From contig JAPOHM010000088.1 in assembly GCA_029979405.1 (NCBI GenBank), positions 1 to 6,329 on the forward strand: a DNA stretch of 6,329 nt, given 5' to 3'. The notes under the pieces were generated by a model that ran no database searches, was not told where the DNA came from, and worked only from the letters and a program-made list of their open reading frames with translations. This document shows, in pieces, positions 1 to 6,127 of the stretch (its first letter is position 1; the number at the start of each line of letters is the position of its first letter). The translations under genes were made by a program, and so were the position numbers. The stretch is from Methanobacteriota archaeon. GTDB taxonomy: Archaea; Thermoplasmatota; Poseidoniia; Poseidoniales; Poseidoniaceae.

Positions 1-235
1 CGGCACATCCATCTGTATCGTAATCATTTTCTGAATCGCTTACCCACCCGATTTCAGAAGCACAGTCATCATCAATATCAGGGATCAGATCATTGTCATC
101 ATCAATATCTTCTTCAAAATCGTGGCATCCGTCAGAATCACGATCTGTATTTTCATTTGGATTCCAACCTTCATCCTCGCCGTAGCCATCAGGACAGGAA
201 TCCGAATCGTCGGGTATTCCATCTCCGTCCATATC
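1..235 (-). repeat. Asp-rich thrombospondin type 3-like repeat region
   Basis: This part of the lipoprotein gene encodes residues 229 to the edge. At least two units are visible, each built as a DxDxDGxxD calcium loop, a DDxC step, a variable GW-containing insert and a DxDSDGC or DYDTDGC closing loop. Cysteine spacing is C242-C265 (23) and C286-C305 (19), suggesting one disulfide per unit. At DNA level a 15-bp stretch (gtcatcatcaatatc) is repeated exactly at 65-79 and 95-109, a 30-bp offset; it encodes DIDDD both times. The array continues beyond the left edge, so the copy number is unknown. Confidence 0.8.
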
Positions 236-919
236 ATTGCTTGATGCCAGTATTACTCTAACCAATCTAGAATCCTGTGATTCAGTCCAGATTCCGCAAA
301 TGGCAGTAATTGTGACGTTATATGACTCTTCTACAACACCTTGATTGATGCTAAATTCTCCGATATCATTGACACTTTGGGAGTTATAGCCGTCAGTAAC
401 AGTACAAGATTCAGGCGATGAATGAATTACTTTACCTGAAATTGTCAGTGGTGATGATATTTCCATTTCGATTACAGAATCGGTTGATAATATCGTGTCA
501 CCTTCACTTGGAGTCAAAACTGTAAACTGGATGCTATTCTTAATTGGATCTTCCAAGCCATCAACTACTAAACGCAAGTTTACCATCCATTCACCAGGTT
601 CGTCAGGCATGAAAATTAGTCTGGTTCCAGAGTTAGTATCTGACAAAGTAGTTTCGATTGTCCTCAATCCAGTTGGTGTAATTATGTCAGATTCTACAAA
701 GTAATCTGTCCCCGTAGGATTGACCGAAATTATTCCTTCAATGATTAAAATCTCACCAACCGAAGGATTTCCCGTAGTCATGATAGAATTGAATGAAGCT
801 GTAATGGGAACTACTTCTTCGATTTCCTTGTCTTCGTTAACTGGCTCACCACTACCAAGGCAACCCGATAATAGCATAATTAAAGTCAAGAACACGGCAC
901 TAGTAACCCTGCGCTCCAT
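1..919 (-). CDS. Secreted lipoprotein with thrombospondin type 3-like calcium repeats (partial, C-terminus off the left edge)
   Basis: This frame opens with ATG at 919 and stays open for 306 codons to the window edge, so the stop is missing. Residues 1-20 are a lipoprotein signal: RR at 3-4, a hydrophobic core at 8-17, then the lipobox LSGC with C20 as the predicted lipid-anchored residue, followed by a flexible acidic linker. Residues about 38-225 look like beta-sandwich (Ig/CARDB-like) extracellular domains; C172 and C208 could form a disulfide. From residue 229 onward come Asp-rich repeats (DMDGDGIPDDSD, DRDSDGCHD, DIDDDNDLIPDIDDDC, DYDTDGC) of the thrombospondin type 3 calcium-binding kind, with cysteines C242, C265, C286 and C305. 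It probably sits outside the cell, anchored to the membrane, with a Ca2+-stiffened stalk. Function and ligand are unknown. The 38 bp separating it from the upstream membrane-protein gene show no Shine-Dalgarno next to the ATG, so it may be read from an operon transcript or a leaderless one. Confidence 0.85.
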   Translation of the reverse strand, partial: MERRVTSAVFLTLIMLLSGCLGSGEPVNEDKEIEEVVPITASFNSIMTTGNPSVGEILIIEGIISVNPTGTDYFVESDIITPTGLRTIETTLSDTNSGTRLIFMPDEPGEWMVNLRLVVDGLEDPIKNSIQFTVLTPSEGDTILSTDSVIEMEISSPLTISGKVIHSSPESCTVTDGYNSQSVNDIGEFSINQGVVEESYNVTITAICGIWTESQDSRLVRVILASSNDMDGDGIPDDSDSCPDGYGEDEGWNPNENTDRDSDGCHDFEEDIDDDNDLIPDIDDDCASEIGWVSDSENDYDTDGCA

Positions 920-957
920 GTTTGTTGAGAATGGGCTAAGCAAATGAATGCTTTCCT

Positions 958-2046
958 TCACAATGTGTCACTTTCTGTACGGCCATCTGAAATTGACAGA
1001 TTTTCATTTACAATACGGTCCTTGGAATGTGTTACCGTGAGTGGCTCAACCCATAGCAAAGGTCCTCCACTTTCTCTCTCGATATTTACGATTAACTCCC
1101 AGTGAACTCTGACTAAGTCACCATAAACTGTACCAGGCCATTCTCCATCCGGCTTTTCAAGCTCAAACTCACCACCTTCCAAACCGATATCAAACTGTTT
1201 ACTTGAACTCATTATTCGCATGGGTCTAAGGAAAACTCCTCCAGGTGCGTCATGTCTCTCCATAGGTGCGTCTTCGCCCATGCCAGTTCCATCATCCAAG
1301 CCCTTTTCCCAGTGGTGGGGAAGTGACGTTGTTAAACCAGGAGGAGGTTGCCCGTTAGGGTCTCTGTTTAGGGCTGCAAATACCTTATGTCTCGCAGGCG
1401 GTAGAATTCCTACCCTCCAAGATAATTTCATTGAAATCCAGTCGTCCTTTGGTTCAGTGATTGTAATTTCTCCTTTAAGATTGGAGCCGGTCATAGTTTC
1501 AGCGAAATCAAATTTTGGTTTTGGCGGTGGATTTGCTAAGAACTTCTTTTGTCTATTCAAATCCCCTAAGTTAGCGGTAACTCTCAAGGCGATTGGAGCG
1601 ACCATTAATGGTACAACAACCACAGCCAAAATTGGATAATCCAGTAATCCCAGTCTAACTTTACCCGTTCCAAAAGTCGGAATTCCAATCGATGATTGGA
1701 GTGGAGTACTGAAAAGATAAAATAAGCAAAATAGGAGAATTATGACTGCGTAATTTATGAAAATTCTTGCCTTTGCATGAATAGGATGGGGCAATAAATA
1801 CCATCCTGTTCTTTGCTTTTCGATTATCTGAGGAATTTCGCCATGGTATTCAGTATCTGCATCATACTCCCCATTGATTGTTCTCTCTACGAACCAAGAA
1901 TCTTGTTTGCCTAGGATAAATGGGGGAACTACAGCCCCATCAACCTCAAACGTCTTTTCAACAATAGGAATCATTTCTGCATTTAGTTTCGAGGATTCGA
2001 ATGGCGGATACCTAATTCGATGCTTTACCTCTACCACCAATATCAC
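958..2046 (-). CDS. Membrane protein of unknown function, two-helix hairpin with beta-rich C-terminal domain
   Basis: I do not recognise this 362-residue protein. It has an N-terminal soluble part (1-91), a first membrane helix at about 95-113 (INYAVIILLFCLFYLF), a short loop with about 22 residues, a second helix at about 136-156 (YPILAVVVVPLMVAPIAL), and a soluble C-terminal part of about 200 residues. Basic residues flank the hairpin (HAKAR before, NRQKK after), so by the positive-inside rule both soluble parts should be cytoplasmic. The C-terminal part holds alternating hydrophobic strands (KGEITITEP, WISMKLSWRV, DLVRVHWELIVNI) that faintly recall arrestin-like beta-sandwiches; this is a guess from pattern only. 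A Pro-rich linker lies at 172-178. The gene abuts the reductase stop at 2047. The longest start is GTG at 2046, but a GGTGAT Shine-Dalgarno at 2047-2042 favours GTG at 2037 (three residues shorter). The first ATG is only at codon 25. There is no signal peptide. Confidence 0.8.
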   Translation of the reverse strand: MILVVEVKHRIRYPPFESSKLNAEMIPIVEKTFEVDGAVVPPFILGKQDSWFVERTINGEYDADTEYHGEIPQIIEKQRTGWYLLPHPIHAKARIFINYAVIILLFCLFYLFSTPLQSSIGIPTFGTGKVRLGLLDYPILAVVVVPLMVAPIALRVTANLGDLNRQKKFLANPPPKPKFDFAETMTGSNLKGEITITEPKDDWISMKLSWRVGILPPARHKVFAALNRDPNGQPPPGLTTSLPHHWEKGLDDGTGMGEDAPMERHDAPGGVFLRPMRIMSSSKQFDIGLEGGEFELEKPDGEWPGTVYGDLVRVHWELIVNIERESGGPLLWVEPLTVTHSKDRIVNENLSISDGRTESDTL

Positions 2047-2047
2047 C
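2042..2047 (-). promoter_or_regulatory. Shine-Dalgarno GGTGAT overlapping the reductase stop
   Basis: On the minus strand the junction reads TAGGTGATATTGGTG. GGTGAT is a perfect match to the anti-Shine-Dalgarno tail of archaeal 16S rRNA and shares its first G with the TAG stop of the reductase gene. It leaves four bases before GTG at 2037-2035, the usual distance, whereas the outermost GTG at 2046 lies inside the motif itself. It therefore argues for GTG 2037 as the start of the membrane protein and for coupling of its translation to the reductase. Confidence 0.6.
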
Positions 2048-3246
2048 TATGCAAATAATAATTTGAAACCAGCCTTTACTGCCAGTTTCCTAAATTCAGG
2101 AACTTTTCTCATCAGAGTCATACCTAGTGGTACAGGATGCTCGATGTCTCCTTCTTTGTTGATTAAATCAAGTATTTCAGGTCGGTTGAACATCCTGAAA
2201 TGGGAATCTAATTCCTCATCACTGGGTATTGTAACAAGTAAGTCACGCAAGGCCATTGCTCTATCCTGCTCTTTCCTGAAAGATTTGAAAGATTTACAGA
2301 TGGAAGATAGGTGAGATGCATCGAGTTTGTCCTTTTGTATTGCCATACTAAGTTTCTCGATAATTGCCTCGACCTGCCGAAACCCAGGGCCAATGCCTCC
2401 GCCTGTGGTTGGTTTGGCCATACCTGCAGCATCACCAATGACCATTACACGATCTTTGAACGGTTTCTTAATTGTACCACAAGGAACTGGTCCACAATAC
2501 CTCGCTATTTCTTTCATGCCAGAGAATCTTTCTTTCCAAAGCGGGTGGGAAATTAGCGCATCGTAATACTGTTCCACACTTTTGCCTTCCAAATCTTGTG
2601 CTCTGCCCCAAAGCCCAATCCTGTGTGTGTTATCACCACTCGGAATAACCCAAGCGAATAGCCCAGGTGCTATGTCTTTTCCAGTATACATTTCCAACCA
2701 ATTATTCTTCCCAGTTAGTCCGCTTACATCGGTTTGGAAGCCGATCATCATTTCTTTCGGCCTACCCATTTTGAAGTATCTTCTAGTCCAAGAGTGTGCT
2801 CCATCAGCGCCAACAAGTAGTTTACAACGCACTTCGGTTATCTCTCCCTCCCTTTCTATGACCAGGTTTACACCATCATTCGTGACTTCAGCGCTAGTTG
2901 GTCTTGATAATAGCCAAAGGTGTGCGCCTTTTTCCATAGCTTGTGCAACTACACCTTGGTCGAATTTTTTCCTGCACACAACGTGTGTTCTAACTCTTCC
3001 ATCTTTGCCAACAGGAACCATTATCCCAGATGGTGAATGAATTAAGGCCCCATCGACATTTTGCAAAATAGTATCTTCAAGTCCAACCATTTCCATCGCT
3101 GGTGGGTTTACCAATCCTGCGCATTGGAATGGCCTACCTATTTCAGCATGCTCTTCAATCATCAATGTCGATATGCCTCTAGCACTCAATTCAGTTGCCA
3201 ATCTACCGCCGACAGGGCCGGCTCCGATAATGACAACATCGTACAT
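2047..3246 (-). CDS. Geranylgeranyl reductase family FAD-dependent oxidoreductase
   Basis: This 399-residue flavoprotein belongs to the geranylgeranyl reductase / p-hydroxybenzoate-hydroxylase-like superfamily. Archaeal members reduce the double bonds of geranylgeranyl chains in ether phospholipids at the membrane face. The FAD-binding Rossmann motif sits at the very N-terminus (VVIIGAGPVGG, 5-14). It is followed by GRPFQCAGLVN (37-47), the place of the conserved active-site Cys-Gly region, then GADGAHSWTRR (146-156), PGLFAWVIP (194-202, in the place of the lipid-contacting YxWxFP motif), and the second FAD motif VIGDAAGMAKPTTGGGIGPG (269-288). Length is normal for the family. I take ATG at 3246 as the start: the first beta strand begins straight after it, while the upstream TTG at 3264 adds six unlikely residues. 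No good Shine-Dalgarno precedes it. It follows the topoisomerase by 43 bp and directly abuts the membrane-protein gene. Archaeal lipid saturation is the likely role; another isoprenoid (for example a quinone side chain) is possible. Confidence 0.88.
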   Translation of the reverse strand: MYDVVIIGAGPVGGRLATELSARGISTLMIEEHAEIGRPFQCAGLVNPPAMEMVGLEDTILQNVDGALIHSPSGIMVPVGKDGRVRTHVVCRKKFDQGVVAQAMEKGAHLWLLSRPTSAEVTNDGVNLVIEREGEITEVRCKLLVGADGAHSWTRRYFKMGRPKEMMIGFQTDVSGLTGKNNWLEMYTGKDIAPGLFAWVIPSGDNTHRIGLWGRAQDLEGKSVEQYYDALISHPLWKERFSGMKEIARYCGPVPCGTIKKPFKDRVMVIGDAAGMAKPTTGGGIGPGFRQVEAIIEKLSMAIQKDKLDASHLSSICKSFKSFRKEQDRAMALRDLLVTIPSDEELDSHFRMFNRPEILDLINKEGDIEHPVPLGMTLMRKVPEFRKLAVKAGFKLLFA

Positions 3247-3289
3247 TGATGTACTCTGTAACAATCAATCATGTCAAGGTTGTGCCGCT

Positions 3290-4147
3290 TCACTTCTTTG
3301 CAAAGCGATATCCTATCTTTCCATCTTTCTTCAAGTACAGAATTGCTGTGTATGGTTTTCCAGCTTTGGAGGTGAAATCATCAAAAGGACCAATCTTTCC
3401 TTTTTCGACGAGTTCCTTTGCTTCCTCTCTTGTAATAGTCCTCTTGCTTACTTCTCTCAAGAATGAAATTTTGCAGCCTTCAGAGTTTTCCTCGGCTTGA
3501 TAGTGCGTTTCTGTTTCAATAATCCCCACATTCGTTTTTGGACATATCGCAAGCAATCCCTCGACAACCGGGAATTTCTTAGCGTCTGCAGGTGGGGCTC
3601 GAGGTGGGAATTCAAACCCGACCTTATTTGCTTCAAGAATCAGGTAAGCAGGGAATGGTTTTCCTCTTCGGGAGGTAAAATCTTCAATCAAGTCGGACTT
3701 CCCTTCAGTTAGGATTTTCTTTGCTTCTTCAATAGATATGTCCCTTTTGCAAACATTTCTTCCAAGTCCTCTAAATTTGCATTCAGCATTGTCACATGCG
3801 TAAGTGGTTTCGCCGATTCTGATTGTACCTTGGTCACACTTTGGACATGGACACAATTCCTCGTCGCTAGAGTCAGTGGTTTGACCTGTACTACCTGCAA
3901 TCACAACTTTTCCGTTACCGTCGATGCTAACGCTAACTTCGTAACCATCTCCGTTACGTGAAAAGAATCCGTGCAAATCTTCAATTGTTTTTTCTTGCAA
4001 CAATCTTGATGCAGTTTTTCTGTCAAACCATCGACCACTGGCATCTTTCCACATTACGAATGAGCAACCTTTGTCTCTTCCTTCATTTGTTTCACATATG
4101 TATGATAGGATTGTTTCACCAACATTTGATTGGCAGAGTGGACAGGA
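3290..4147 (-). repeat. Three diverged topoisomerase C-terminal zinc/repeat modules
   Basis: This stretch encodes residues 631-916. Module 1 (about 633-714) has CPLC..C..CSFVMW followed by TASRLLQEKTIEDLHGFFS. Module 2 (about 730-812) has CPKC..C..CKF followed by IEEAKKILTEGKSDLIEDFTS, GKPFPAYLIL and VGFEF. Module 3 (about 831-914) has CPKT..H..GCKISF followed by REEAKELVEKGKIGPFDDFTS, GKPYTAILYL and IGYRF. Modules 2 and 3 are clearly related (DFTS..GKP..A.L.L). Module 3 has lost the second and third Cys ligands, so it probably no longer binds zinc. Such modules contact single-stranded DNA in the family. Confidence 0.7.
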
Positions 4148-6040
4148 ACCTACCGGCACGCTCTTGGAGTAAAGTTCAGAGCGATCGTGGTCTCTAATTT
4201 TATCAACAAGTTCTTGGACGCGACTTCTAATTTCAGACATGTATGCATCTCTTTGGTTTGTACCACGTTGAACTCCGTCCAATTTCGCCTCCATGTCTCC
4301 AGTTAATTCTGCAGACGTAATCCATTCCACAGGTATCCTTCTTAGAATATCTATCATTTTGATTCCGTGGGGGGTAGCTCTTAATGACCCGCCTTTACCT
4401 CTTCCAATAAATTCTCGAGTGATCAATTTTTCAATTGTTTCTGCTCTTGTTGCAGGGGTCCCTAGGCCCTTTCCTTTCATGGCAGCTGCTAGTTCCTCGT
4501 CATCGATTTTCTTTCCTGCATGCTCCATTAGTCGCAGTAATCCTGCTTCCTTGAGCCTGCCAGGTGGTTTTGTTTTTTCTTCTTTGAATTCATGTGCCAC
4601 CAATTGACTTTGACAAGGATTTGATGGTAACTTACCCCATCCCTCTGGCAAATCTTGTTTCTTTGGTCTGACAGCACGCCAACCTGGTGTCGAAAGACTT
4701 CTAGCTTCTTTGATGAAATCTTGACCCTGTTTTGTAGCAGTACGCTTTTCCACCTTCCAAACAGATTCAGGGTGGAAGGATGCTAAGAATTGTCTAGCGA
4801 TTAATTCGTATAGTTTAGCCGCATCACTGCTGAGACCACTTGGTGGAAGTTTACCTGTTGGGATAATTGCATAGTGATCTGAGACTTTCTTGTCGTCAAA
4901 ATTTCTTTTGACATTTTTCAATCCGTTGTCGACCAGTCTTTGTGAATGTTCATTGAGTTTATCCTGAGCACCTAGTTGCCTAATCGTTTTGGAAATTTCT
5001 TCCATCATATCTTCAGGTAAGAATCGTGAATCTGTTCTAGGATATGTGGTAAGCTTGTGAGTGTCATACAACTCTTGTGCGACCGAAAGGGTTCTTCTCG
5101 CTGACCAAGACCATAGATTGTTTGCCTCTCTTTGTAGGCTGGTAAGGTCAAAATTTAGTGGTGGTTTTTCTTTCGAATCCCTATCGGTTTGAGTTGTAGT
5201 AAACTCCTCATCACTGGCTAGAATTTCTTCTAACATCTCCTTCTCGCTTAATTCAGTAATTCTGTGAGCCTTAATCTCAGGATTTTCGGGATCATCTTTG
5301 TGACCTGCTCTCTCCCATCTTGCAGTCCAAGTTGCATCTCCCGAGGAGAACTTGGCTTCGAGTTCCCAAAATGGCGCTGGATTGTGGGACAATATTGCAA
5401 TCTCATGGTCCACAATCATACCTAGGGTCGCAGTTTGAACACGGCCAATTGAGAGTGACTTCTTGTCATTCCTGTTAGTTCTGAGAAACGTTGCAGCAAC
5501 TCTTGAACCATTCATTCCAATAATCCAGTCTGCTTCTGCTCGGGAAACTGCAGCATCTCTCAAAGGTTCATAGTCAGATGAAGAAACACGATTGTCCCAC
5601 GCATTTTGAATTGAAACATTTGTCAATGATTGCAGCCACATTCTGCTTGTTTTACATTTAACTTTTGAGAACTCTACAATACGTCTGAAGATGAGTTCTC
5701 CCTCTCTAGCAGCATCACATGCATTTACGACCTCTGAACATTCTTTCGAAGTGATCATTTTTTTGATGGCTGTCAACTGCTTTCGATTACTTCCTCTTCC
5801 AGTGATTGGTTTGAGCTTGAAGTCTTCAGGAATGAATGGAAGTTTGTCTATCGATTTTCTCCAATTCTTAAATGATTCATCGTATTCTTCAGGGGTCTTG
5901 AGTTCTAGTAAGTGTCCAACCGCCCAAGTAATCCAAACTTCATCTGATTCCCAATGAGTTTCCTTCTTTTTACTAACCCCGAGAACTTTTGCAATATCAG
6001 TCGCGACGCTGGGCTTCTCGGCGATGACGACGACTGGCAT
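3290..6040 (-). CDS. topB: Type IA DNA topoisomerase, topoisomerase III (TopB) style with C-terminal zinc-finger repeats
   Basis: The enzyme (916 residues) cuts one DNA strand through a 5'-phosphotyrosine, passes another strand and reseals, relaxing negative supercoils or unlinking recombination and replication intermediates. The TOPRIM domain spans about 1-150, with the catalytic E8 in AEKPS (7-11) and the metal site CDAAREGELIFR (108-119). The core follows: GRVQTATL (199-206), the active-site Tyr333 in TTYPRTDSR (331-339), DHYAIIPT (388-395), GLGTPATRAETIEKLI (525-540) and ELTGDMEAKLDGVQRG (578-593). The tail carries a four-Cys zinc finger (C633, C636, C649, C659), a second cysteine cluster (C730, C732, C735, C749, C754) and a third, decayed module (C833, C856), each followed by a topoisomerase C-terminal repeat. 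ATG 6040 is the natural start because the TOPRIM strand begins at once. No Shine-Dalgarno is visible. This architecture is typical of bacterial topoisomerase III rather than the shorter archaeal enzymes, so ancient transfer from bacteria is plausible. No frameshift or break is seen. Confidence 0.95.
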   Translation of the reverse strand: MPVVVIAEKPSVATDIAKVLGVSKKKETHWESDEVWITWAVGHLLELKTPEEYDESFKNWRKSIDKLPFIPEDFKLKPITGRGSNRKQLTAIKKMITSKECSEVVNACDAAREGELIFRRIVEFSKVKCKTSRMWLQSLTNVSIQNAWDNRVSSSDYEPLRDAAVSRAEADWIIGMNGSRVAATFLRTNRNDKKSLSIGRVQTATLGMIVDHEIAILSHNPAPFWELEAKFSSGDATWTARWERAGHKDDPENPEIKAHRITELSEKEMLEEILASDEEFTTTQTDRDSKEKPPLNFDLTSLQREANNLWSWSARRTLSVAQELYDTHKLTTYPRTDSRFLPEDMMEEISKTIRQLGAQDKLNEHSQRLVDNGLKNVKRNFDDKKVSDHYAIIPTGKLPPSGLSSDAAKLYELIARQFLASFHPESVWKVEKRTATKQGQDFIKEARSLSTPGWRAVRPKKQDLPEGWGKLPSNPCQSQLVAHEFKEEKTKPPGRLKEAGLLRLMEHAGKKIDDEELAAAMKGKGLGTPATRAETIEKLITREFIGRGKGGSLRATPHGIKMIDILRRIPVEWITSAELTGDMEAKLDGVQRGTNQRDAYMSEIRSRVQELVDKIRDHDRSELYSKSVPVGSCPLCQSNVGETILSYICETNEGRDKGCSFVMWKDASGRWFDRKTASRLLQEKTIEDLHGFFSRNGDGYEVSVSIDGNGKVVIAGSTGQTTDSSDEELCPCPKCDQGTIRIGETTYACDNAECKFRGLGRNVCKRDISIEEAKKILTEGKSDLIEDFTSRRGKPFPAYLILEANKVGFEFPPRAPPADAKKFPVVEGLLAICPKTNVGIIETETHYQAEENSEGCKISFLREVSKRTITREEAKELVEKGKIGPFDDFTSKAGKPYTAILYLKKDGKIGYRFAKK

Positions 6041-6059
6041 GGTTTTCGGTGGGAAAACC
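6041..6059 (-). promoter_or_regulatory. Inverted repeat abutting the topoisomerase start codon
   Basis: The arms GGTTTTC (6041-6047) and GAAAACC (6053-6059) are exact inverted copies separated by five bases. In the transcript they could form a 7-bp hairpin with loop CCACC ending one base before the ATG of the topoisomerase, exactly where a Shine-Dalgarno would otherwise be. It may limit initiation or be a protein-binding dyad. The structure is seen; any function is inferred. Confidence 0.4.
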
Positions 6060-6069
6060 GGCGATACTT

Positions 6070-6092
6070 GAAGCCTCGGTTTAGTCGGCTTC
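6070..6092 (-). promoter_or_regulatory. Inverted repeat in the topoisomerase leader
   Basis: The 6-base arms GAAGCC (6070-6075) and GGCTTC (6087-6092) are exact inverted copies around an 11-base spacer. It lies between the start-codon hairpin and the 18-bp palindrome. By itself it could be chance; it is listed because it is one of three dyads within 87 bases. Confidence 0.25.
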
Positions 6093-6096
6093 TGAA

Positions 6097-6114
6097 CAGG
6101 TACTATAGTACCTG
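6097..6114 (-). promoter_or_regulatory. 18-bp perfect palindrome with TATA-like core, candidate operator/promoter of the topoisomerase
   Basis: CAGGTACTATAGTACCTG is perfectly self-complementary with no spacer and lies about 60 bases upstream of the topoisomerase ATG. Its core CTATAG resembles an archaeal TATA element; if used, transcription would begin about 25 bases downstream near 6080, giving a leader of roughly 40 bases that contains the start-codon hairpin. A dyad over a TATA box is the classic layout for a repressor that blocks TBP. Alternatively it is a hairpin in the transcript trailing the upstream small gene. No TFB-recognition element is clear. Confidence 0.35.
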
Positions 6115-6117
6115 AGG

Positions 6118-6122
6118 AAAAA
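6118..6122 (-). terminator. Possible short U-tract terminator after the small CIGC gene
   Basis: A run of five T (minus strand) begins five bases after the stop codon of the upstream small gene and is followed by more pyrimidines. Archaeal RNA polymerase can terminate at U-rich tracts without a hairpin. The run is short, so read-through into the topoisomerase gene is quite possible. Confidence 0.2.
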
Positions 6123-6127
6123 TCACC

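Noticed and set aside
65..109. Short spaced direct repeats as a possible CRISPR or mobile-element trace
   Set aside because: The 15-bp repeat encodes the DIDDD calcium loop twice within the lipoprotein repeat array; it is coding periodicity.
495..947. Plus-strand open frames opposite the lipoprotein gene
   Set aside because: They lie antisense to a continuous frame that starts with a clear lipoprotein signal peptide and ends in Asp-rich repeats; their translations show no domain or motif.
938..953. AAGCA...TGCTT inverted repeat between the membrane protein and lipoprotein genes
   Set aside because: Only five base pairs with an A/T-rich loop and no following U-tract; not convincing as terminator or operator.
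1220..2314. Plus-strand open frames opposite the membrane protein and the end of the reductase gene
   Set aside because: They are antisense to supported genes and have low-complexity Ser/Pro/Gly composition without motifs.
3241..3254. GTACAT-TG-ATGTAC dyad over the reductase start codon
   Set aside because: Six-base arms include the ATG and two fixed N-terminal codons; it is short enough to be chance and has no further support.
3247..3264. Six-codon upstream extension of the reductase (TTG start at 3264)
   Set aside because: The added residues MLQSTS precede the Rossmann strand with no family support and no Shine-Dalgarno; ATG at 3246 is the better start.
2311..3500. Plus-strand open frames and a minus-strand alternate frame (2208-2438) within the reductase and the end of the topoisomerase
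   Set aside because: They overlap fully conserved FAD motifs or the topoisomerase tail in the real frames; they are shadows.
3709..3900. Minus-strand alternate frame inside the topoisomerase tail, once considered as a sign of frameshift
   Set aside because: The main frame is continuous through all zinc and repeat modules, so no frameshift is needed.
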